Assembly (NCBI GenBank): GCA_019745155.1
Contig: JAIETM010000004.1
Span: forward strand, 344,351-408,350
Direction: 5' to 3'
DNA from: Chitinophagaceae bacterium
GTDB taxonomy: Bacteria; Bacteroidota; Bacteroidia; Chitinophagales; Chitinophagaceae
DNA length: 64,000 nucleotides
In this document: positions 26,623 through 35,454 of the stretch, in pieces
Position numbering within the stretch: position 1 is the stretch's first letter
Layout of the letters: the number at the start of each line of letters is the position of its first letter
Position numbers and translations under genes: made by a program
The notes under the pieces: generated by a model
The model's input: the letters and a program-made list of their open reading frames with translations, nothing else
Databases searched by the model: none
Told to the model about the DNA's origin: nothing

Positions 26623-26853
26623 ATGCCCATTGTTGTTAATCTGGACGTGATGCTCGCTAAAAGAAAAATGAGCCTTACTGAACTCAGTGAGCGCGTGGGC
26701 ATTACCATTGCCAACATGAGTATTTTGAAAAGTGGGAAGGCGAAGGCCATTCGCTTCTCTACATTGGAAGAGATATGCAAAGTATTGGATTGTCAGCCCG
26801 GCGACCTGCTTGAATTCATGGATGATGCTGCCTATAAAAAACTAATGGGGTGA
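26623..26853 (+). CDS. Cro/C1-type DNA-binding protein (YozG-like)
   Basis: A 76-residue helix-turn-helix protein of the small Cro/C1 class that partners DUF2975. It starts MPIVVNLDVMLAKRKMSLTE; the recognition region is LSERVGITIANMSILKSG and is followed by FSTLEEICKVLDCQPGDLLE, the typical last helices. There is no effector domain, so it probably regulates its own operon together with the two membrane proteins, which could act as its sensors. That relation is inferred from gene order. The ATG abuts the stop of the previous gene. Confidence 0.85.
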   Translation: MPIVVNLDVMLAKRKMSLTELSERVGITIANMSILKSGKAKAIRFSTLEEICKVLDCQPGDLLEFMDDAAYKKLMG

Positions 26854-26867
26854 ATTTTTCACCCCAT
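26845..26867. terminator. Hairpin between two convergent genes
   Basis: ATGGGGTGAA (26845-26854) and TTCACCCCAT (26858-26867) form a 10-base-pair stem with loop TTT. It overlaps the stop codon of the Cro/C1 gene and lies between it and the convergent GroES-like gene. It has no strong T run on either side, so termination is likely but not certain. Confidence 0.5.
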
Positions 26868-26890
26868 CAACAATATTTATTTTCAAGCCA

Positions 26891-27262
26891 TTATAAATCC
26901 TCTTCTCTTTCCAGCATTAGTATCGCACTCTGGGGAACAATAAAATACTTCTCTCCTTCATACATCACTTCAGTGGCACCACTCAAGAGGAAAATTGCCA
27001 AATCACCTTCTCTTGCTTGTAAGGGCACATACTTCACTTGCTCGTCATCGTTTTTCCAAGGCTCATCATCCACAGGCATGGGAATGGCATAACCGGGCCC
27101 AGTCTTAATAATATACCCCTGTTGCACTTTCTCTTTCTCCTGAACGCCGGGGGGCAGGTACAAACCACTATCAGTACGTTCATTGGGCTTACTCACGCGA
27201 ATCAGGACTCTGTCGCCAATCACAATCAGTTTCTTCAGCTTATTGTCTGGTGTCAGCATCAT
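26891..27262 (-). CDS. GroES-like co-chaperonin family protein
   Basis: A 123-residue protein of the GroES fold. KKLIVIGDRVLIRVSKPNE aligns with the first beta strand of GroES, SGLYLPPGVQEKEKVQQG with the mobile loop region, and EGDLAIFLLSGATEVMYEG with the C-terminal barrel. It carries an insertion rich in acidic residues (VDDEPWKNDDEQ) not found in E. coli GroES. No groEL is beside it, so this is a divergent stand-alone paralogue, as occurs in Bacteroidota; whether it caps GroEL is unknown. The start is 27262 (MMLTPDNKLK) or the next Met. Confidence 0.85.
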   Translation of the reverse strand: MMLTPDNKLKKLIVIGDRVLIRVSKPNERTDSGLYLPPGVQEKEKVQQGYIIKTGPGYAIPMPVDDEPWKNDDEQVKYVPLQAREGDLAIFLLSGATEVMYEGEKYFIVPQSAILMLEREEDL

Positions 27263-27320
27263 GGTTGTTCAGATTTGCGCAAATATCTGCATAATCCCTA
27301 TTTCGTGCTACCTTTCCCGC

Positions 27321-28229
27321 ATGAAAGTGAGTGCATTCAGCTATGTACGCAACGGACTAGAATTGGGCTATCCTTTTCTGGAAGCCATCCGCAGTGTACT
27401 ACCCTTATGCGATGAAGTAATTGTGGTGATCGGCGATAGCCGCGATGGCACGCGCGAAGCAGTTGAACAACTAAACGACAGCAGAGTAAAAATTGTGGAT
27501 ACCATCTGGGATGATTCTATGCGCCAAGGCGGATTGATCTTCTCTCAGCAATCTAACATCGGTATGGACCATTGCAGCGCCGACGCAGATTGGTTGTTTC
27601 ATATCCAAGCCGATGAAGTATTGCATGAAGAGGATATAACTAAAGTGCGTGCTGCCATGGAGCAATACCTAAACCAGCCAAAAGTGGAAGGCTTACTATT
27701 TCGCTTCTTGAATTTCTACGGCAATTATCAATACTATGCACCCTCACGCAGGTATCACCAGCATGAGATTCGTATTATCAGAAACGATAAACAAATTCGC
27801 AGTTATCGCGATTCTCAAGGCTTCCGCAGATTCGATGATCCATCCAAAGCGAATGAAGCCAAAGGCGAAAAACTACATGTGAAAGAAATTGATGCACGCA
27901 TTTTCCATTACAGCTACGTAAAACCACCAGCTGTACAAAAACTCAAACAATTGGAATTCGGTAAGCGCTACTATCCGGATGACCAGTATGATGTGAAAGT
28001 GTATGAAGCCAAGCATGGCGATGGATTCAACTACCATGAATATGACTACCTGCGTTTATTCAAGGGTATCCATCCTGCATTGATGCAGCCGCATATTCAG
28101 GCTTGTGATTGGCAATTCAGCTACGATCCTTCGAAAAATAATATGACGCCAAAAGAAAAACTGATGAAACTGCTGGAAGAGCTCACCGGCAAACAGTTTT
28201 TCATTTACAAGAATTATAAACGCATCTAG
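27321..28229 (+). CDS. Family 2 glycosyltransferase
   Basis: A 302-residue GT-A fold glycosyltransferase. MKVSAFSYVRNGLELGYPF begins the nucleotide-binding fold; GDSRDGTREAV follows in the place of the usual DGSxDxT motif, and WLFHIQADEVLHEED holds the acidic metal-binding pair (Asp-Glu after Ala). The ATG at 27321 is chosen because the preceding open frame has no family likeness; a near-consensus box (TACCTTTC, 27309-27316) lies just before it. Sugar donor and acceptor are unknown. The methyltransferase gene begins two bases after its stop, so they form one unit. Confidence 0.85.
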   Translation: MKVSAFSYVRNGLELGYPFLEAIRSVLPLCDEVIVVIGDSRDGTREAVEQLNDSRVKIVDTIWDDSMRQGGLIFSQQSNIGMDHCSADADWLFHIQADEVLHEEDITKVRAAMEQYLNQPKVEGLLFRFLNFYGNYQYYAPSRRYHQHEIRIIRNDKQIRSYRDSQGFRRFDDPSKANEAKGEKLHVKEIDARIFHYSYVKPPAVQKLKQLEFGKRYYPDDQYDVKVYEAKHGDGFNYHEYDYLRLFKGIHPALMQPHIQACDWQFSYDPSKNNMTPKEKLMKLLEELTGKQFFIYKNYKRI

Positions 28230-28231
28230 CA

Positions 28232-29191
28232 ATGTCAGCTCCCTGCACCATCTGCGGCAATACGCAAAACAATACTAGCTTTGAAGTGCAAGAACATCAA
28301 ATGGGTATTGGCCATCTCTTCCATTACCAACAATGTGGTGCTTGTCATTCAGCGCAATTGCTAGATCCTCCAGCAGATTTTGCACCTTACTATCAAAACG
28401 ATAATTATTACTCTTTCCATCTGGAGTTGCGACTGGAACAAAACATCGTACGCAAGATTCAGACTGGACATATTCTTTTTGGCAAATACCCCATCATCGG
28501 GCATTTACTTACGCTGGGTTATACTGTAAACGAATTCATCGATTGGATGAAAAATGCCGGAGCACAATATGATGATGCCATTCTGGATGTTGGCACTGGT
28601 AATGGTAGCCTCTTAACCAAACTCTATCAAGCAGGCTTCAGAGACCTTACCGGCATTGATCCATTCATTGAGAAGGAAGTGAGCTATGATAATGTGCGCA
28701 TCGAACGCAAATCCATCTTCGATGTGACCAGACAATACGATCTGGTAATGATGCACCACTCGCTGGAACACATGCCTGACCCCAAAGCTGCACTGCGTAA
28801 AGCATTCGAGATCATCAAACCTGGCAAAACCCTATTGGTACGCATTCCCATCATGAACAATTATGGCTGGAGAACCTATGGCCGTTACTGGTGCGGATTA
28901 GATGCACCGCGACATATCTTCATTCCATCTGAACAAGGATTAAAACAAATGGCTGAAGAAGCAGGCTTTGTGGTAGACAAATTCTATTACGACAGCTTCG
29001 ATTATGTAGTGTGGTGCAGTGAGCAATACAAGCAGAACATCGCCCTAAATGCACCCAATAGCTGGATGGTGAATAAAGAGAAAAGCATGTTCACGAAAGA
29101 ACAAGTGAAAGCATTTCGCCAAATGATGAAGGAACGCAACAAAGCCATGGATGGCGATATGGGCGCACTCTACTTGAAAAAACCGCTTTAA
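28232..29191 (+). CDS. SAM-dependent methyltransferase with N-terminal zinc-ribbon-like Cys pairs
   Basis: A 319-residue class I methyltransferase. It opens with a four-Cys site, CTIC (5-8) and CGAC (35-38), likely a small zinc ribbon, then a linker. The SAM-binding motif I is ILDVGTGNGSLL (about 116-127), with MMHHSLEHMPDPKAALRKA as motif IV of the Methyltransf_23/11 group. Such proteins in glycan loci often methylate sugars or lipids, and this one lies beside two glycosyltransferases, which supports that reading, but the acceptor is unknown. Its last four bases overlap the stop codon of the convergent GT2 gene (TTAA). Confidence 0.85.
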   Translation: MSAPCTICGNTQNNTSFEVQEHQMGIGHLFHYQQCGACHSAQLLDPPADFAPYYQNDNYYSFHLELRLEQNIVRKIQTGHILFGKYPIIGHLLTLGYTVNEFIDWMKNAGAQYDDAILDVGTGNGSLLTKLYQAGFRDLTGIDPFIEKEVSYDNVRIERKSIFDVTRQYDLVMMHHSLEHMPDPKAALRKAFEIIKPGKTLLVRIPIMNNYGWRTYGRYWCGLDAPRHIFIPSEQGLKQMAEEAGFVVDKFYYDSFDYVVWCSEQYKQNIALNAPNSWMVNKEKSMFTKEQVKAFRQMMKERNKAMDGDMGALYLKKPL

Positions 29192-30102
29192 TAATTCGGC
29201 TTAAAAAACATCTTTAGACAATAGAGCTTCTTACGGAATCGAGGCTTTTGCTTGCTGAACAACAATGCATCAAAATTACGGAAGAAGAAAGCAGATCGGG
29301 CAAAACTCCAGCGTTGATGAAAATGCTGTAACATTTCATTTACCAACTTTTTGGTGAAAGGATCTTTCACTGGCGCTTGTGCCAATAATTGTAATTCCTT
29401 TTTCTTCTCTTCAAATTCTTGCTGCGCGGATTTTTTCTTTCGCTTATTAGACGACAATCTTGTACCAACTGTATTGCTATCGTGCTGTCTGTAATGCACC
29501 AATACTTTGTCCACAAACGCAATACCATTATTACCTCCTGCACAGAAACCGATCCACAAATCATACAGAACTGTAGCAGGTATTGGCAGAATACTTTTCA
29601 GAAAATCGGCTTTAGCCAAAATAGCATGGCCAGGAACAGAATTCGACAACAAGAAGGAACCCGCATGGGTGTAAGTAGCCATATTCATAATGGTCGTGAA
29701 GGATCGGCCCAGTGATTGTCCATGTTCATCCACCAACAATGAGTTGGCATAAACAGCATCATAATCACCAATAGCTTCTGTCAGCACTTGCAATTTCTCC
29801 GGCAGCCACAAATCATCTTGATCGGAAAAAGCAATATAGGCTCCGCGACTTTCCTGAATACCTCTTTCAAAAGTTTTGGTAACACCCAGGTTTTTTTCGT
29901 TTTGTATCAGGCGTAGATTAGGGTAGCGAGAAGCATAATCCTGTATCAGCGCGATAGTGCCATCTTTAGAACCATCATCTACCACCACAATCTCCAGATT
30001 AGGGTAGGTTTGCTGCAAAATAGAGTCTAATTGCTGCGGCAAAAACCGCTCACCATTATATGTTGCCAGAACTACCGAAACCAGTGCTTGCTGCATAGCC
30101 AT
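29188..30102 (-). CDS. Family 2 glycosyltransferase
   Basis: A 304-residue GT-A glycosyltransferase. MAMQQALVSVVLATYNG starts the fold; VVVDDGSKDGT is the nucleotide-binding turn and FSDQDDLWLPEKL holds the DxD-like metal site (AFSDQDD). The C-terminus is basic and poorly ordered. Start 30102 is preferred: an exact -7 box (TATTTTTG, 30106-30113 on the minus strand) ends three bases before it, which would place transcription start at the ATG. 30096 is an alternative. Donor and acceptor are unknown; the neighbours suggest surface polysaccharide or lipid glycan work. Confidence 0.86.
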   Translation of the reverse strand: MAMQQALVSVVLATYNGERFLPQQLDSILQQTYPNLEIVVVDDGSKDGTIALIQDYASRYPNLRLIQNEKNLGVTKTFERGIQESRGAYIAFSDQDDLWLPEKLQVLTEAIGDYDAVYANSLLVDEHGQSLGRSFTTIMNMATYTHAGSFLLSNSVPGHAILAKADFLKSILPIPATVLYDLWIGFCAGGNNGIAFVDKVLVHYRQHDSNTVGTRLSSNKRKKKSAQQEFEEKKKELQLLAQAPVKDPFTKKLVNEMLQHFHQRWSFARSAFFFRNFDALLFSKQKPRFRKKLYCLKMFFKPNY

Positions 30103-30105
30103 TAT

Positions 30106-30113
30106 CAAAAATA
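30106..30113 (-). promoter_or_regulatory. Bacteroidota -7 box at the start of the GT2 gene
   Basis: On the minus strand this reads TATTTTTG, exact for TAnnTTTG, with only three bases to the ATG at 30102. It is one of several boxes in this window placed to give an mRNA without a leader. Confidence 0.5.
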
Positions 30114-30165
30114 ACAATTAGCTTAGACTTCTTTTTGCTTAACTGCACATAGAACAAGCACACAC

Positions 30166-31953
30166 ATGAAATTACTGATACAATACCTGAAACCCTATAA
30201 GGGCTTGATTGCGCTGGCACTCCTGCTGGCAGGCCTTAATCAGACATTTTCACTCTTCGACCCCATGCTATTTGGTAAGCTAATTGACCATTTTGCCAAT
30301 CACCCCAAGACCTTCGACGATGGTACGCACAGAACTGAAGGTCAATTCATCAATGGGATCATGTGGTACCTATTCTTATTGGTAGGAACTGCAATGATTA
30401 GCCGTGTAGCCAAAGCCTTTCAGGATTACACCGTGAATGTGGTAATCCAAAAGTTTGGTGCCAAAATCTTTACAGATGGCCTGAAGCATTCTATGCGTCT
30501 GCCATATCAGGAATTTGAAGACCAGCGCAGCGGTGAAACCTTGTCCATATTAACCAAGGTAAGATCAGATACAGAGCGGTTTATCGGCTACTTCATCAAT
30601 GTCTTATTTGGCATTCTGGTGAGTGTGATTTTCGTTTCCATTTATGCCACACAAAAACACTGGAGCATCGTACCCATTTACTTTGGTGGCACACTCTTGA
30701 TTGCATTTGTCACCAATCTGCTGAGTAAGAAGATCAAGACCATCCAGAAAGTGATTCTAAAAGAAACAACTGCATTAGCAGGAACTACCACCGAATCACT
30801 CCGCAATATTGAGTTGGTGAAGAGCCTTGGCTTAACAGAGCAAGAAGTAAAACGACTCAATAACAATACCTATAAAATACTCGGACTGGAACTGAGGAAA
30901 GTGAAAAGCATTCGTGCATTGAGTTTTATTCAAGGTACCATGGTCAACTTCCTCCGACAGATCATCACTTTTACCCTATTGTGGTTGATCTATCGCGATG
31001 TGCTTACAACAGGACAGTTAATCGCCCTTCAGTTTTATAGCTTTTTCATTTTCGGACCACTACAGGAAATTGGCAATATCATCCTTAGCTATCGCGAAGC
31101 AGAAGCATCCATCAATAACTTCCACAACCTCATGACCAAGCCTGTGGAACCCAAGCCAGATCATCCAAAAACAGTGGGTATGATTGAAGAGCTTGAATTT
31201 GCAGGTGTAACATTTCAACACCAAACTGCACAATACAAAGCACTGGACGGCATTTCCTTCGATGTGAAAAAAGGCGAAACTATTGCCTTTGTTGGCCCAT
31301 CAGGTGCAGGCAAAAGCACCCTAGTAAAACTGCTCGTAGGCTTATATCGCCCACAGGAAGGCATCATTCGTTACAATGGTATTGATGGTAAGGATATGGA
31401 CTTTGATGAACTACGCAGTCAGATTGGCTTTGTAACGCAAGACACGCAACTATTTGCGGGTACCATTAAAGAAAATTTGCTATTTGTGTTCCCTGAAGCC
31501 ACAGATGAGCAGGTAACAGATGCCCTGATGAAAGCCAGCTGTCAAAATTTATTATCCAGAGCAGAGAAAGGCATCGAAACAGTAATTGGCGAAGGCGGTT
31601 TGAAACTGAGTGGCGGTGAAAAACAAAGATTGTCTATTGCACGTGCGCTGTTACGCAAACCACACTTGCTGATATTTGATGAAGCCACTTCAGCACTGGA
31701 TAGTATTACAGAAGAAGAAATCACCAATACCATTCGCAGCATCTCTGCAGCAAAAGCACAGATCACTGTGATGATTGCACACAGGTTAAGCACCATCATG
31801 CATGCCGACAGGATTTTTGTACTAGAACGCGGACAAGTAGTAGAAACAGGTAGCCATCAACAATTGCTTGAAGAGAAAGGTCTGTACTATGCTATGTGGC
31901 GTCAGCAGATTGGCGAACGTAAACTCAAGGAAAAACAAGCCCAGCCTGCTTAA
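30166..31953 (+). CDS. ABC exporter, permease-ATPase fusion (MsbA-like)
   Basis: A 595-residue half-transporter. The N-terminal half has six predicted helices (for example GLIALALLLAGLNQTF and FGILVSVIFVSIYA); the ATPase half has Walker A GPSGAGKST, Q-loop GFVTQDTQLFAG, signature LSGGEKQR, Walker B HLLIFDEATSALD and AHRLST. It should work as a homodimer exporting lipids, drugs or peptides across the inner membrane. A role like MsbA (lipid A flipping) is possible but the sequence alone does not decide. The start is ATG 30166. The stop codon shares TTAA with the convergent DUF2721 gene. Confidence 0.88.
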   Translation: MKLLIQYLKPYKGLIALALLLAGLNQTFSLFDPMLFGKLIDHFANHPKTFDDGTHRTEGQFINGIMWYLFLLVGTAMISRVAKAFQDYTVNVVIQKFGAKIFTDGLKHSMRLPYQEFEDQRSGETLSILTKVRSDTERFIGYFINVLFGILVSVIFVSIYATQKHWSIVPIYFGGTLLIAFVTNLLSKKIKTIQKVILKETTALAGTTTESLRNIELVKSLGLTEQEVKRLNNNTYKILGLELRKVKSIRALSFIQGTMVNFLRQIITFTLLWLIYRDVLTTGQLIALQFYSFFIFGPLQEIGNIILSYREAEASINNFHNLMTKPVEPKPDHPKTVGMIEELEFAGVTFQHQTAQYKALDGISFDVKKGETIAFVGPSGAGKSTLVKLLVGLYRPQEGIIRYNGIDGKDMDFDELRSQIGFVTQDTQLFAGTIKENLLFVFPEATDEQVTDALMKASCQNLLSRAEKGIETVIGEGGLKLSGGEKQRLSIARALLRKPHLLIFDEATSALDSITEEEITNTIRSISAAKAQITVMIAHRLSTIMHADRIFVLERGQVVETGSHQQLLEEKGLYYAMWRQQIGERKLKEKQAQPA

Positions 31954-32396
31954 TCGAAGCGGGTTTTGATGTAGTCTTTGATCATATTGCCCTCACCCAG
32001 TTCATGTTCCATATCGCTGAGCTCGTGTTCTAACGCGATGGTACTGATTCGAATTTCTAGAAAAGACAACACCAGAGAAATCATCAGACTGAACATACTC
32101 AGGGCAAACAACCATCTTGCGGGCGACTGATCACCAATGTAGATAAGGTACATGCAGATCATGCACATCAAAAAACTAATCACACCCAAGCCTTGCATAA
32201 AACGAATCATAGACAAACGCATGCGTAGGTTTTTAATCTGCTGCACAATACTTTTACGACTATCAGGCTCTTTGTTGTAACGCTCATGCAAAGACCTGAT
32301 CAGGTTAGCTAATGCTAAAAAACGATTCGAGTAAACCAGCATCAAAAATGTGATAGCCGGAAACAAGAGTGCAGGTGTATTAATGGATATTTCCAT
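31950..32396 (-). CDS. DUF2721 family membrane protein
   Basis: A 148-residue membrane protein. An N-terminal helix (ISINTPALLFPAITFLML), a basic amphipathic cytoplasmic segment (RSLHERYNKE and IKNLRMRLSM), then helices VISFLMCMICMYLIYI and LFALSMFSLMISLVLSFLEI and a short acidic tail match DUF2721, a family of unknown role. The start is set at 32396 (MEISINTPALL); an open frame to 32426 is less likely. It is convergent with the ABC exporter gene. Confidence 0.75.
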   Translation of the reverse strand: MEISINTPALLFPAITFLMLVYSNRFLALANLIRSLHERYNKEPDSRKSIVQQIKNLRMRLSMIRFMQGLGVISFLMCMICMYLIYIGDQSPARWLFALSMFSLMISLVLSFLEIRISTIALEHELSDMEHELGEGNMIKDYIKTRFD

Positions 32397-32458
32397 AACC
32401 CAAAGTACACAAAAAAGGCCATCCATATGGATAGCCTTCGCCGTAGAGGGGATAGTTA

Positions 32459-33019
32459 TTAGCGCACAACGGCAGGGAACGCTATTTCAATATCGGTTTC
32501 ACCTTTAGATACATCATCACCACTTGCTTTTGCACCTGGCTTATGCTTGAGGGTCACTCGCACAGAACCTGTTACGCCAACCGGGGTAGCGGTGGTGGTT
32601 GTCCAGCGACTAGTTAAACCCAGCGGCAAACTTCTGCTATCTGTATCCAGATTGCTCACAGTAATGCTTGCCTGAGTAACAGCAAAGTAAAACTGATGAT
32701 CATTGGCCTCATTTCTAATTTCTGAAGTCTTGTCTTCCGCTGGCGTTTTACTTTCATTCAACACAGTGATCTCGCAATTATAGGTTTTATTAGGCGCTAG
32801 CTTAATGGTATCAAACTTTGTAGGTGCATTTCCACCGGGACCATCAGTATCGCGAAAGGTAAATGTGGTTGCATTGGTTGTGCCAGACTCTGTTAATTTC
32901 ACATTTACAGTAGTAATGAGTTCAGACTCATCATGGGCATGATCATCTTTCTTACAGCCAATAACTGCTACAGAAAACAATAAACACATTGCAGAGAAAC
33001 GAATGAATTGTTGCTTCAT
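32459..33019 (-). CDS. Lipoprotein with His-rich N-terminus, partner of a TonB receptor
   Basis: A 186-residue lipoprotein: signal peptide with lipobox VAVIGCKK (Cys22), then the short polar stretch KDDHAHDESE and a beta-rich domain with pairs of strands (TTVNVKLTESGTT, ITVLNESKTPAEDKT). The His/Asp cluster after the lipid anchor suggests metal contact but is too short to prove it. It lies 12 bases downstream of a TonB-dependent receptor gene on the same strand, the usual arrangement for an outer-membrane receptor with a surface or periplasmic partner. I do not recognise the substrate. Confidence 0.75.
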   Translation of the reverse strand: MKQQFIRFSAMCLLFSVAVIGCKKDDHAHDESELITTVNVKLTESGTTNATTFTFRDTDGPGGNAPTKFDTIKLAPNKTYNCEITVLNESKTPAEDKTSEIRNEANDHQFYFAVTQASITVSNLDTDSRSLPLGLTSRWTTTTATPVGVTGSVRVTLKHKPGAKASGDDVSKGETDIEIAFPAVVR

Positions 33020-33031
33020 TTGATTTTTGTT

Positions 33032-35392
33032 TTATGAATGTTTATGATGTACGTTGAATAGAAGGCGAACACGGAGACTAATATTTCTGCCCATCTCATC
33101 AGAGAAATAGCGAAATGCATTTAAGTACTCTCGGTAAGCCACGTTCATCATATTGGTTGTAGAAAGGATAAATTGTATGGGTTGTTTTTTACCATGCAGC
33201 TCTATACCAGCTTCTGCGCCAATCAACGTATAAGCAGGAGGTGGTTGTATATAATCAGCTTCCATAGCTGTTGATCCATCCGGCTTGAGTACAGGTATAT
33301 TTCCTTTTCCGGGGAAGCGAGACTGTCTTAACACATGTTGCACAGACATTTTGATATAAGGTTCATGCCATTTACCAATATCACTGAAAGTGTATTGCAA
33401 ACCAGTTTCATAACGGTCTGCAGGCATCATGATCATCCAATCATTATTGGTTTTATCCCATGCTCTGAGTATAGTGGATTTCACTTGCCATTGAAGATGC
33501 GCAGTAAGTTCAACGCCAATATTCAAATCAACACCTGTCATAGCAGTGTTGGTTTGTCCAAACTTAAACGTGGGGAATGCGCCTCTGATGGTTAGCTCAG
33601 GGGGAAACACTGGGTAGAGATAGATAAACCCGTCAATCTGTTTATGATAGGTTTCTAACTCCATGGAAAAACGATTGGCATGCACGTGGATACCAGCCAT
33701 CATGCTATTGGCGCGTTCTGGTTTAAGCAGATCGTTACCCTTCTCTATTCTTGCTGAGCCATGATGCAGACCATCGCTGTATAGTTCATTCACCTGTGGG
33801 GCACGCCAAGCGGAGGAGATACCCAGACTCAACTGAACAGCTTTACTTATTGCATACTGAATACCGGCATTGCCTGATAGACTGCTGTATGATCGACTAG
33901 TATAGGTACGTCCATTATTCGCCGTTACATGAAACATGGATCGCTGATCAAAACGAAGACCAAATTCACCTTGTAACTTACCGGTACCAATCTTTTCAAT
34001 GATGAATGCACCTAAATTCAGCGCATCATAATTAGGTATGAATAACCTAAACGAATAACGATTTAATTGATAGGCACTGGTGATACCCATTGTACCTCTA
34101 AAACCCTTGTATTGAAAATGATCCCAAGTTAGGTCTGCTGAAACAGTACTGATGGTTAAGTCAAGCCCTGGTGCATCGCTACTGCTTTGAAAACGTTTTA
34201 CATCAAACTCCTTACGATTGTTTACCTGCGTAGCAAGAATGAAATTCAATCTTCCTTTATCGCCTGTATTCCAATATGCTTTTGACTTAAATAAATGATG
34301 ATTAATATCCTGATAAGGACGATCAATTGCATAGGTGAACTCAACATTACGGATATAATCGGGCGGCTCTTTTTGCGCAATGGCATTCATCAAATCTGTA
34401 ACGTTTCCAATATGCGCACCAGAGAAAATACCCAATCTTGTTTTAAATAAACTATAGAATAATTCTAGTCCCTTATTTGCTTTTCTCCATCCGGCTGTAG
34501 CCGAGAAATTTGCTTCACTCAAACCTGAGTTCGCCAATACATAATTCGCTGTAGCAGCATTGCCACCCCTACGTGCACTACCCTGTAAGCGCCAAGAGAA
34601 AGCTGGCTTTTGAGCGCTATTCCCTTCCATCATTCCGGAGATAACGCCCATTCGATTGTTGGAAAAAGCAGCCAGATTCCATTCGCCCTGAACACCCGGC
34701 ACCACCGGTAATAATTTTGGCTCTACCAATACTACACCACCTATTGCATCACCACCATAACGCAAAGAAGCAGCACCCTTAATCACTGTTAAGCGATTCG
34801 CGATATACGGATCAATCTCAGGCGCATGCTCACTTCCCCATTGCTGACCTTCCTGACGAATACCATTGTTCAAAATCAGTACACGATTGCTATGCAAACC
34901 GTGAATCACTGGCTTATAAATATTAGTGCCTGTTTGTAATGTAGTAACCCCAGTTAATTTGGTTAAGGATTCACCAAGGGAAAGTCCGCGCACTGCTTCC
35001 AAATCTTTACCCTTAATATCTGAAGCAAAACTTATGCGCTTTGCTGTAGTACTAAACCCTGTTACTGAAACATCTTGCAAAGCCGCGGCAGCATGCTCCA
35101 ATACAAAATCATGCTGCATATCCTGCTCAATATGAAAATGCTCCTGAACAGGCTTGCAGCCTACATGATCGATTGTAAGCGTGTAATTACCGGGACAAAG
35201 TCCTTTGATGCGAAAGAATCCCGCACTATCTGTCTTAACAGCAATATTCAGTTGAGGAATACGAATGGTCGCTTCTGCCAAAAACTGTCTGGTATCTGCA
35301 TCCTTAACCCTTCCGCTAATTTGCAGAAAGCATTGTGCGTCGGTTTTGCTCACCAACAACATGATGACAACCAAGATAGATGACCACTTCAT
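33032..35392 (-). CDS. TonB-dependent outer membrane receptor with carboxypeptidase-regulatory-like domain
   Basis: A 786-residue receptor. Signal peptide 1-19 (MKWSSILVVIMLLVSKTDA); a beta-sandwich carboxypeptidase-regulatory-like domain about 22-110 (ISGRVKDADTRQFLAEATI); plug domain with KLTGVTTLQTGTNIYKPVIH and GQQWGSEHAPEIDPYIANRL; and a 22-strand barrel ending ISLRVRLLF, consistent with insertion by BAM. A segment between the regulatory domain and the plug (about 84-98, EHFHIEQDMQHDFVL) is His-rich, which with the next lipoprotein hints at metal or heme uptake. This is inference; the receptor is not a SusC (length 786, no paired SusD). Confidence 0.88.
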   Translation of the reverse strand: MKWSSILVVIMLLVSKTDAQCFLQISGRVKDADTRQFLAEATIRIPQLNIAVKTDSAGFFRIKGLCPGNYTLTIDHVGCKPVQEHFHIEQDMQHDFVLEHAAAALQDVSVTGFSTTAKRISFASDIKGKDLEAVRGLSLGESLTKLTGVTTLQTGTNIYKPVIHGLHSNRVLILNNGIRQEGQQWGSEHAPEIDPYIANRLTVIKGAASLRYGGDAIGGVVLVEPKLLPVVPGVQGEWNLAAFSNNRMGVISGMMEGNSAQKPAFSWRLQGSARRGGNAATANYVLANSGLSEANFSATAGWRKANKGLELFYSLFKTRLGIFSGAHIGNVTDLMNAIAQKEPPDYIRNVEFTYAIDRPYQDINHHLFKSKAYWNTGDKGRLNFILATQVNNRKEFDVKRFQSSSDAPGLDLTISTVSADLTWDHFQYKGFRGTMGITSAYQLNRYSFRLFIPNYDALNLGAFIIEKIGTGKLQGEFGLRFDQRSMFHVTANNGRTYTSRSYSSLSGNAGIQYAISKAVQLSLGISSAWRAPQVNELYSDGLHHGSARIEKGNDLLKPERANSMMAGIHVHANRFSMELETYHKQIDGFIYLYPVFPPELTIRGAFPTFKFGQTNTAMTGVDLNIGVELTAHLQWQVKSTILRAWDKTNNDWMIMMPADRYETGLQYTFSDIGKWHEPYIKMSVQHVLRQSRFPGKGNIPVLKPDGSTAMEADYIQPPPAYTLIGAEAGIELHGKKQPIQFILSTTNMMNVAYREYLNAFRYFSDEMGRNISLRVRLLFNVHHKHS

Positions 35393-35428
35393 TTTTGAAA
35401 CAAGGTTGTAAAAATAGGGCCTTTCTGC

Positions 35429-35454
35429 ATTTTTTCAACAATGTTGCAAAAAAT
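35429..35454. terminator. AT-rich inverted repeat after the DUF1501 gene
   Basis: CAAC (35436-35439) and GTTG (35443-35446), extended by T and A runs on the two sides with one extra base, form an imperfect hairpin that overlaps the last base of the DUF1501 stop codon. It could end transcription on the minus strand, but it is weak. Confidence 0.3.
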
